A stretch of 60,728 nt of DNA, taken from a virus. The notes below the pieces were generated by a model, which saw nothing but the letters and a program-made list of their open reading frames with translations, was not told the origin of the DNA and did no database searches. Position numbers and translations under genes: made by a program. The stretch is taken from the IMG/VR virus record IMGVR_UViG_3300025849_002055, positions 1 to 60,728 of that record; one strand, 5' to 3'. Shown in pieces: positions 34,385 to 41,052 of this stretch (the stretch's first letter is position 1; each line of letters begins with the position of its first letter).

Positions 34385-34600
34385 TTATCTATACATTGTT
34401 ACTACTGAACCGAACTTATCATCGAATACTTTGATTAGATTCTCATAATCACCACTTCTCATTTCATCCAAAAGTGGTTTGGAATCAACACCCACTTGTT
34501 TACAAAGGTTTTTAGCCACACCTAAGATGTAAAATGCGTTACCTTGAGGACCTGTCAAATCTATTTCGATTTTTCCGTTATTTTGTTTTTTCTTTATCAT
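34385..34600 (-). CDS. Small early protein (71 aa)
   Basis: The 71-aa protein begins with a lysine- and asparagine-rich run followed by KIEIDLTGPQGNAFYILGVA, a pattern I associate with small conserved phage proteins of unknown function. The rest is a mixed alpha/beta segment ending FGSVVTMYR. It is 3 bases from the upstream gene. Confidence 0.62.
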   Translation of the reverse strand: MIKKKQNNGKIEIDLTGPQGNAFYILGVAKNLCKQVGVDSKPLLDEMRSGDYENLIKVFDDKFGSVVTMYR

Positions 34601-34603
34601 ATC

Positions 34604-34870
34604 TTAACTTAAAAATAGGTTAGTAGGAACTGATATTCCTTTTTGTTTCTTTATCTGATAAAACACGTTGAAAAATGCTTTGTAAACTTTACCAGCATGC
34701 TCTAAGTAATCGGAATTTGGAGATTTCCACATCATTTCACCACCATTCATTCGGTGTTTATTAACAACTTTGATTTCATATCCTTTAAGGATTAAATCAA
34801 CAATCTTTTTTTGAGCCGGAGTAAATTTAACTCCCTCGATTGATTTTTTAAATTCTTTAATTTTATTCAT
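34604..34870 (-). CDS. Small early protein (88 aa)
   Basis: The 88-aa basic protein (EFKKSIEGVKFTPAQKKIVD, HRMNGGEMMWKS) is the first full gene after the early promoter at 34908-34939. A short upstream frame (34867-34899, ten codons) ends in a TGA overlapping its ATG and may couple its translation. FTPAQKKIVDLI resembles the start of helical DNA-binding segments, but no family is assigned. Confidence 0.6.
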   Translation of the reverse strand: MNKIKEFKKSIEGVKFTPAQKKIVDLILKGYEIKVVNKHRMNGGEMMWKSPNSDYLEHAGKVYKAFFNVFYQIKKQKGISVPTNLFLS

Positions 34871-34907
34871 TTTTTATTTTTGATTAAACTCTCACTCATT
34901 AACTATA

Positions 34908-34939
34908 CTAAAGTACGACAATTAATTGACAATTCCTAA
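34908..34939 (-). promoter_or_regulatory. Early promoter for the small-gene cluster
   Basis: TTAG (34936-34939), 20 bases ending TCG, then TACTTTAG (34908-34915). The stretch from the second box through the first transcribed bases is almost identical to the promoter at 35283-35314, so the two are duplicates. Confidence 0.65.
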
Positions 34940-34968
34940 TTTTTAATGTTAAGAAATTGTTAAATCTT

Positions 34969-35040
34969 TTAGAAGAACATTTTATTCCAAGTTAACCACG
35001 ATGGTTCGTTTACCGCTTTGGTGTTTTGAAATACTGACAT
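34969..35040 (-). CDS. Possible 23-aa microprotein
   Basis: A short frame starts with ATG at 35040, 5 bases after the stop of the upstream gene, and encodes 23 residues (MSVFQNTKAVNEPSWLTWNK, then MFF). It is followed by the next promoter. No homologue is known. The spacing is what one expects for a co-translated small gene, but the length makes chance possible. Confidence 0.3.
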   Translation of the reverse strand: MSVFQNTKAVNEPSWLTWNKMFF

Positions 35041-35045
35041 AACTA

Positions 35046-35237
35046 TTATTTTAAAACTTCAATTACTTTACCAACTTTAACAAAGTCTTCGATAGACAAT
35101 GTTGACATCCACTCTTCAGACACCTCATCGATGTGAACACCATTCTCAAGGTCAACTGACCCATCTTCCATTTGTGCGTGAACTAAAAACTCATTGGTGT
35201 CAATCACACATCCTACTGATTCTAAACTTACTTTCAT
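35046..35237 (-). CDS. Small acidic early protein (63 aa)
   Basis: I chose the ATG at 35237 (MKVSLESVGC). The frame reaches GTG at 35270, but ATG with an A-rich leader fits better. The 63-aa product is acidic (MEDGSVDLENGVHIDEVSEE) and beta-rich and could be a nucleic-acid mimic or a small regulator, which cannot be tested here. It is the first gene after the early promoter at 35283-35314. Confidence 0.6.
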   Translation of the reverse strand: MKVSLESVGCVIDTNEFLVHAQMEDGSVDLENGVHIDEVSEEWMSTLSIEDFVKVGKVIEVLK

Positions 35238-35282
35238 AACTTTTAATTTTAGTTGGGATAAAACTCCCACTCATTAACTATA

Positions 35283-35314
35283 CTAAAGTACGAATAATAA
35301 ATGAGAAATCCAAA
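35283..35314 (-). promoter_or_regulatory. Early promoter with a duplicated leader
   Basis: TTTG (35311-35314), 20 bases ending TCG, then TACTTTAG (35283-35290). The next transcribed bases repeat those at 34886-34907, including an ATG that opens a short frame. Confidence 0.7.
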
Positions 35315-35342
35315 TAAAAAGTGTTAAAGTTTTGTTAAAGTT

Positions 35343-35936
35343 TTATCTTGGAGAGAAATAAAATTCTTTTAAGTCTAAAAGATATCGGTCTATTCCAATG
35401 AAGTTATTTTTATGTAGTGCTAATGTACGTCTATTAGTGTCTATTACACCTTTTTCCATTCCTACATCTTGCAAAGGGCCTACTATTTTCCATTGTAACT
35501 CTAACTTATCGTAATAAACTGAATCAAACCCAAAACCATCTTTATCTACTTCAAAGATAGTTTCATTACCTTTGTGTTTCATAAAGTATCTTGTAATAAC
35601 CCCTTTAATCTTATCTTTATTAGTTAGGATTGGATAATATGGGTCTGGAATATCAATAATAGACGAGTAATCATCCGCCTCTATTTCTTTTAATGTATTA
35701 TATTGAAAAACACGCTTAACGTCAGCTGAACCACCTAAGTCTGCGAATGGTATAAGTCGTCTTGATAAGTTTTTTACATAGTTAGGTTCACTAAATATTT
35801 CTTTAGTGTTTTTGTAAGTGTGGTATTGACCAACATACGGAGTTCCATCTTTTTCCATTAGTTCACCACCATTAGTATAAAGACCACTACTTATTGAGCC
35901 AATTGGGTAATATATACGTTCTCTTCTATCTGCCAT
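35343..35936 (-). CDS. Probable virion (baseplate-region) protein
   Basis: The 197-aa protein is not assigned. It opens ADRRERIYYPIGSISSGLYT, contains IPDPYYPIL and ends FYFSPR, and is rich in aromatic residues and turns like many baseplate components. It follows the 571-aa gene by 2 bases at the end of the morphogenesis run, so a structural role is likely from context only. Confidence 0.55.
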   Translation of the reverse strand: MADRRERIYYPIGSISSGLYTNGGELMEKDGTPYVGQYHTYKNTKEIFSEPNYVKNLSRRLIPFADLGGSADVKRVFQYNTLKEIEADDYSSIIDIPDPYYPILTNKDKIKGVITRYFMKHKGNETIFEVDKDGFGFDSVYYDKLELQWKIVGPLQDVGMEKGVIDTNRRTLALHKNNFIGIDRYLLDLKEFYFSPR

Positions 35937-35938
35937 GA

Positions 35939-37654
35939 TTACTTCCCTAACATCATTATACCTGTTATATCAGTTACCCAATCACCATTACTAAAATTTT
36001 GTCCTATCTTACTTACGATAAAATAAGCTTTAGCTGCTTTTAAGCTTTTTGGTAGTCTATCAATGGTGAATGCATCAGCATATCTAGCACCAAAATAACC
36101 ATCACATTGAAATGATACTTCTAAATTATATTTTATTATTGGTTGAGTTTTCTTGGATATTGACTCTACATAAGCTTTTAATGATTGCTTTGCCGTAGTA
36201 ATTTCTTCCATACCTATATTATCACCCAACGTTTCCATTACTTCTTTTAAGTTTTCTTTGTAATCAACAACTGCTGCAGCCTCAGGTTCTAAAGTATCAA
36301 AACAACCAGGATATAAGTTTTTAAGATTATCACCACCCTTGCCTGTTTGTGCAGCGTGAAGTGCCATAGCCATCATTTCCGAATCCATATTGGTACTGAC
36401 ATTGTATGACCTTACACCATTCTTATATCCATTTAAAACTTTTAATTCAGTTGGACTTCCACTTGGTTCAAAATCGCTACCTTTATTTAATATTAACATC
36501 TGCTCCCCTTTAGCAGTTTCAGCTGAATTTGGGTCTGAGTAAATATAAGGTCTAACATACCCACCCGTACATACGTCAACTAATCCAAATATCTTTTTTA
36601 GATAATCTACAGTAGCTACTGATTTTTTACTATCTGAACCTGGTGGCATTGTTAGGTCATTTTGAATCTTAGCTATTGCTGGAATGCTTATATAAATCTT
36701 TCCTAAAAGAGAACTACCCTCAGCTGATATGTCAAATTGGGCTTTACTACCATATCTTCCATTACCTGAAATTAAAATAGATAGTGGGTCGGCTGATTTT
36801 ATCTCGGATGGGAAGGTTTGCTTACTACTTTCTACAAAAAGTTTATCATAGGTAAATAATGGGTTTTTAATTTTTAGTTCTGGATTTATATTTTTATTAA
36901 TTGAATCTATAATGTAACTAGCCGCTACATATGAAATTTGACTATCATTACTGAACCAGCTGGTGTTTTCTTCCATTTGATGATTACAAATTGCAAATGG
37001 CCCATTCTTTTTAGCTCGACCATCGCTCGGGCTTAGACCTTTTAGCTTTTGGCTGGATTCTCCAATTATATTTCCAAGAATATCACTTGGTGTAATTGTT
37101 TTGCCTGATTCTTCATCTGTATACTCAATTGGTGCTGAGCTGCTTAGTGTAAAGAAATCAGCCGAAACTACTCCATCTAATTTACCACCTGCTTTTATAG
37201 TAACATCAAAGCTACTGTCTTGGTTTATTGTAAAATCATAACCCACAATCTCAGCGTCTATGCTGTCACTTGTACCACCTGCATACCCTAATTTAATAGT
37301 AATTCGTTGTCCTGGTATTAAAAATGAATTTTCCATGTCATTTAAATCATCAAGCGAAAATACTTTTACTTTAGCAGATGCTTCAAACAACATAGCATCT
37401 GATGCGTCTTGTCCACCATCATTTGCCATTTCGAATGATTCTAATACAGGTTGTGGTGTTAATCTACCACCCTCAGTACTCATTAATGCTGAATGGGTTT
37501 TTTGGACATTACTTTCTATTGATGTAATAGCCCCTGAACAACTTGCTTTACCACCACCCTTAAGTGATATCTGAGCGTATGCACGTTTATGTACACCACG
37601 AGTGTGTTCTTGTCGTGTTGGGGGAGTTAATTGTTTTGAGCCTAATGCTGCCAT
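35939..37654 (-). CDS. Probable baseplate hub-like structural protein
   Basis: The 571-aa protein starts with a basic region (residues about 1-35) and then shows a beta-rich segment with IPGQRITIKLGYAGG near residue 115, of the kind found in gp27/VgrG-like hub proteins, followed by IVGYDFTINQDSSFDVTIK. The C-terminal part continues with mixed sequence and ends DWVTDITGIMMLGK. Between the gp53-like gene and the 197-aa gene it fits a baseplate hub. The assignment rests on pattern and position, without a diagnostic motif. Confidence 0.5.
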   Translation of the reverse strand: MAALGSKQLTPPTRQEHTRGVHKRAYAQISLKGGGKASCSGAITSIESNVQKTHSALMSTEGGRLTPQPVLESFEMANDGGQDASDAMLFEASAKVKVFSLDDLNDMENSFLIPGQRITIKLGYAGGTSDSIDAEIVGYDFTINQDSSFDVTIKAGGKLDGVVSADFFTLSSSAPIEYTDEESGKTITPSDILGNIIGESSQKLKGLSPSDGRAKKNGPFAICNHQMEENTSWFSNDSQISYVAASYIIDSINKNINPELKIKNPLFTYDKLFVESSKQTFPSEIKSADPLSILISGNGRYGSKAQFDISAEGSSLLGKIYISIPAIAKIQNDLTMPPGSDSKKSVATVDYLKKIFGLVDVCTGGYVRPYIYSDPNSAETAKGEQMLILNKGSDFEPSGSPTELKVLNGYKNGVRSYNVSTNMDSEMMAMALHAAQTGKGGDNLKNLYPGCFDTLEPEAAAVVDYKENLKEVMETLGDNIGMEEITTAKQSLKAYVESISKKTQPIIKYNLEVSFQCDGYFGARYADAFTIDRLPKSLKAAKAYFIVSKIGQNFSNGDWVTDITGIMMLGK

Positions 37655-37666
37655 AACTTAGTTTCT

Positions 37667-37972
37667 TTATGTTGTTGGTTTATTAAGTATATTAAACTCT
37701 TCTTTAATACCCTCTATATCAAATGGAATTCGTAATTGTTCTCCAATTTTAACTCCCATATTCCCAAAACCTAATTTGTTAGCTCTAGCTATAATCCACC
37801 ACAAACTTGGGTCTTGATAATATTCCCATGCTAAATTATCCAACCTATCTCCAAATGCACCTATAATATAGGTATCTGAAACTGAAGGTGGAATTGTTGG
37901 GTATACGATAGTATTATATTGTAATCGTTTCGTGTTCCGTTTTCCTATGGTTATGTCTTCGTATCTTTTCAT
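37667..37972 (-). CDS. LysM-like baseplate protein, T4 gp53-like
   Basis: The 101-aa protein has a core of FGDRLDNLAWEYYQDPSLWW, then IARANKL and GEQLRIP, which is the LysM-type pattern found in baseplate wedge gp53 and tail protein X. In T4, gp53 joins wedges to the hub. The small size and position next to the hub-like gene support this. It could instead be a tail-tip LysM protein that touches peptidoglycan. Confidence 0.65.
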   Translation of the reverse strand: MKRYEDITIGKRNTKRLQYNTIVYPTIPPSVSDTYIIGAFGDRLDNLAWEYYQDPSLWWIIARANKLGFGNMGVKIGEQLRIPFDIEGIKEEFNILNKPTT

Positions 37973-37989
37973 GGTTTATGGGGTTTATG

Positions 37990-40900
37990 TTATTGGGTTC
38001 TTGTAAATGTTCCAAATATATTATCAGCTTTATACTTATGTAATCCGTTACCAAGTACAGTACACCCGACTGAAATATCTATACCCATTGGTAATTGATA
38101 ATCTATGTCCCATGGAGTGTCATCTGAGTAAGTATATGATAACGTTGTTAATATCATTGGGGTTTGATTATATAATTGACCTATTGTTAACTTTAGGTCA
38201 GTAGCACCTGGAGCTGTATATCCAACACTAGCATATTGAGGCATTGTATATGTAGATAAGCGTTCTAATTTAGTCCACAACGGCTCCATCTCTATTCGAG
38301 ATGTTGGATACACTTTAAAGTTAAATGAAATATCTCTTTTAAAAGTATCATATACATAAACAGGTTCTGCTCTACCAGTATACTTTATATCCGTATAACC
38401 TGGTGAAAAGTTTTCTGATAATCCAGATATAGTTCCTCTAAATTGTATATTATCTCCTGCTCCGGCCGTTTTAAAAACTAATGGAATTATATCAGTCCCA
38501 GTCGTTCCAATTGTAGAAGCTTGAACTTCATCGTAGTAACCTTTATAGTTAGCTGCATCTGAATATGTTATCGTCCACTTATCACGAACCTTTCCATCAG
38601 TTTTGAACATTTTACCAGGAGTACCAAATTTATAGTTGGTTTCAAGGTTCTTTGACGTAAAGTCAGATTCAGTAGCAAATCCTTTTTGTTGACTAGTACC
38701 TACATCTCTAAAATCTTTAGGTATAATAGGTGGTTGTCCTGTTGATAATTTAGCCTTATTCTGAAGGTTCTTGTAAGACATTCCATTAAAGTCTTTAATG
38801 TCATTTAATGCACCAGCTGTATTTCCTTCACTTGATAGTAGGTTTTCACCTGGATACTTCTTCTTATGGGTATCATCAATATCACCTAATACTTGTTGAG
38901 TATTTCCGAACTTTAACTTATCTGTCTTGTCAGCTGGTACATCGTCATTATACGTTTTAGCATCTGAAGCGTATGGATTATACTTTTGTGCTAATATATC
39001 TATGTTTTTCTTACCATCAGTTATATAAGGACTTGTAGTTCTACCATCTCTATCTTTTTGTAAAACTCCTTTGGATAGTTCGATGATTTTATCTGAATCT
39101 TCAGCTAATTCACCATTATCGAATTTTTTTAGATTTTCAGTATAAGTTCCACTTCCCTCACCCAACAAGGCCATAGGATTAAATCTTTGAAAGAACCTTA
39201 CTCCCGTTTGTGCACCATTTCTATTACCAAAGTCTTGGCCAGCATTGTGATATCCTAATGTAGAAGTCCCACGAGATGTTAAACTTATACCAAGCCCATA
39301 TACGGAATCAAATCCACCATTATTTTTTAAAGTAGATGGAAACGGCATTCCCGGAGCAATCATTGGCCCAGCTTTTACTAATTGCTCATAAAAATCACTT
39401 ATCTTATCTTTATATCCACTAAGACCTAATTTTTTGTACTTACCTGCTTTATCTTGTAAGATTACACCACTTCTATCGGGACGTAATCCTATCAGCCCAC
39501 CACCAACACCTGCAAGTAAGTTTATTGGAGTCCAAGTTCTACCAAATGCGTTTGCTTTTTGTGTACCAAATTGTCTAACAGACCAAAGTAGTCCTTTTAC
39601 TGATAAAAAGAATGAACCTAAACGTACTAAATCAATTGCAGCTCTATTTAATGATGTTACTGTACCACCTCTGATAAATCCATCATCAATTCCTAACCCA
39701 GTCAAATCCCAATTTTGTGGTTCGGTTTTATTTTTCCTTTGAATACCCCTTAGTACATAAGGCTGTTTGAAAATACTTAACCTATTTGATGCATCATCTT
39801 GTAGATTAAATTTGTTGTACATATTATCTAAAAACGATGGTGAGTTTTTTTGTTGTGATATGGTTTCTAATGAAAAGTTTGGATACAAGAAAGTACCAGC
39901 GTCATAATATTTACCAGAATTAGGTGAATATCTTGGCGACCCTGCAATTTCAGAACCTACTTTATATTGACCATATCCCGGTGTAAATGCTAGACCTGGA
40001 AATGCGTTATCAAAATTACTTAATAATGAATTTGAACTATTAAATTCTGTACCTTCAATACCAGTAAATTTAGTATCATCGATAGTTTTCATAAATGGTG
40101 AGAATCCAACAGCTTTTTCATCTGTAATATAATTTACAGTTTCAAAACTCTTCCCTTCACCTTCTAATTTTGGACTAAACCCAAATGGGTCAGTTGTTAT
40201 ATTACCTTTAAACTTATCACCTTGATTTAATACTTGTGTATCAGTTTCACCTAAAAACTTAGAACTTATATCAGATGGTATTTGGTCAGTTTCACCTAAA
40301 AAGTTAGAACTTCTGTCAGATAGGTTAGGAGTTGTTTCACCTAAGAAGTTAGAACTTATATCTGATTCATTAGGAGTTGTTTCACCTAAGAAGTTAGAAG
40401 TGTTGTCAGCTTCATTAGGAGTTGTTTCACCTAAAAAGTTAGAACTTCTGTCAGATAGGTTAGGAGTTGTTTCACCTAAAAATTGTTCTGTAAGTGTTGA
40501 TTCTTTTGGTGTTGTTTCACCTAAAAAGTTTTGTGTAAATTTAAAAGTAGCAGGAGTTGTTTCACCTTTAAATATATCACCTTGAGTAGCTTCAGTAGGA
40601 GTTGTTTCACCTTTAAATATATCACCTTGAGTAGCTTCAGTAGGAGTTGTTTCACCTTTAAATATATCACCTTGAGTAGCTTCAGTAGGAGTAGTCTCTC
40701 CTTTGAACTTATCACCTTGTTGTACTTCAGTAGTAGTAGTTTCTCCTTTGAACTTATCACCTTGTTGTACTTCAGCAGTTTTAGTTTCACCTAAAAATCG
40801 TTCTGCCAAAGACATTGGTTTAGGGTCAGGTAGTCCAGCAAGTTTATCAATGTTACCAGATGGTAATATTTTTACATCCACTCCTACTTTTTCAGGAGTT

Positions 40901-41052
40901 ACTTTTGGAGCTAATACTTTTTTACCTTGTACCTTATCACTTAATGGAGTTGTATTGAATGACTCTGGTTGTACTGTCTCTTTTTTATCAAGAGGTGTAC
41001 TTGTTGGTTTTCTGAATTTAGATAAATCTGATTTTAAGTCTTTAAGTGCCAT
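37990..41052 (-). CDS. Large tail/baseplate protein with 15-residue repeats
   Basis: The 1020-aa protein has a lysine/proline-rich N terminus (1-85), fourteen 15-residue repeats at about 86-295 built on F-(L/K)-G-E-T, then a long middle region. The C-terminal domain (from about 860) has SENFSPGYTDIKYTGRAEP and YPTSRIEMEPLWTKLERLST, resembling tail-tube cap or baseplate proteins of T4-like phages. The repeats are polar and probably unstructured, so they may act as a flexible tether. The gene abuts the tape measure (shared base 41052) and the C-terminal part is likely the structural anchor. No exact family is claimed. Confidence 0.6.
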   Translation of the reverse strand: MALKDLKSDLSKFRKPTSTPLDKKETVQPESFNTTPLSDKVQGKKVLAPKVTPEKVGVDVKILPSGNIDKLAGLPDPKPMSLAERFLGETKTAEVQQGDKFKGETTTTEVQQGDKFKGETTPTEATQGDIFKGETTPTEATQGDIFKGETTPTEATQGDIFKGETTPATFKFTQNFLGETTPKESTLTEQFLGETTPNLSDRSSNFLGETTPNEADNTSNFLGETTPNESDISSNFLGETTPNLSDRSSNFLGETDQIPSDISSKFLGETDTQVLNQGDKFKGNITTDPFGFSPKLEGEGKSFETVNYITDEKAVGFSPFMKTIDDTKFTGIEGTEFNSSNSLLSNFDNAFPGLAFTPGYGQYKVGSEIAGSPRYSPNSGKYYDAGTFLYPNFSLETISQQKNSPSFLDNMYNKFNLQDDASNRLSIFKQPYVLRGIQRKNKTEPQNWDLTGLGIDDGFIRGGTVTSLNRAAIDLVRLGSFFLSVKGLLWSVRQFGTQKANAFGRTWTPINLLAGVGGGLIGLRPDRSGVILQDKAGKYKKLGLSGYKDKISDFYEQLVKAGPMIAPGMPFPSTLKNNGGFDSVYGLGISLTSRGTSTLGYHNAGQDFGNRNGAQTGVRFFQRFNPMALLGEGSGTYTENLKKFDNGELAEDSDKIIELSKGVLQKDRDGRTTSPYITDGKKNIDILAQKYNPYASDAKTYNDDVPADKTDKLKFGNTQQVLGDIDDTHKKKYPGENLLSSEGNTAGALNDIKDFNGMSYKNLQNKAKLSTGQPPIIPKDFRDVGTSQQKGFATESDFTSKNLETNYKFGTPGKMFKTDGKVRDKWTITYSDAANYKGYYDEVQASTIGTTGTDIIPLVFKTAGAGDNIQFRGTISGLSENFSPGYTDIKYTGRAEPVYVYDTFKRDISFNFKVYPTSRIEMEPLWTKLERLSTYTMPQYASVGYTAPGATDLKLTIGQLYNQTPMILTTLSYTYSDDTPWDIDYQLPMGIDISVGCTVLGNGLHKYKADNIFGTFTRTQ
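40168..40797 (-). repeat. Fourteen 45-bp repeats encoding 15-residue units
   Basis: The repeat tract sits inside the gene at 37990-41052. Units such as FLGETTPNLSDRSSN and FKGETTPTEATQGDI alternate. Some neighbouring units are nearly identical at DNA level, which implies expansion by recombination or slippage. Confidence 0.9.

Noticed and set aside
40168-40797. Regular repeats that could suggest a CRISPR array
   Set aside because: Units are 45 bases, contiguous, in frame and without unique spacers. They encode protein repeats.
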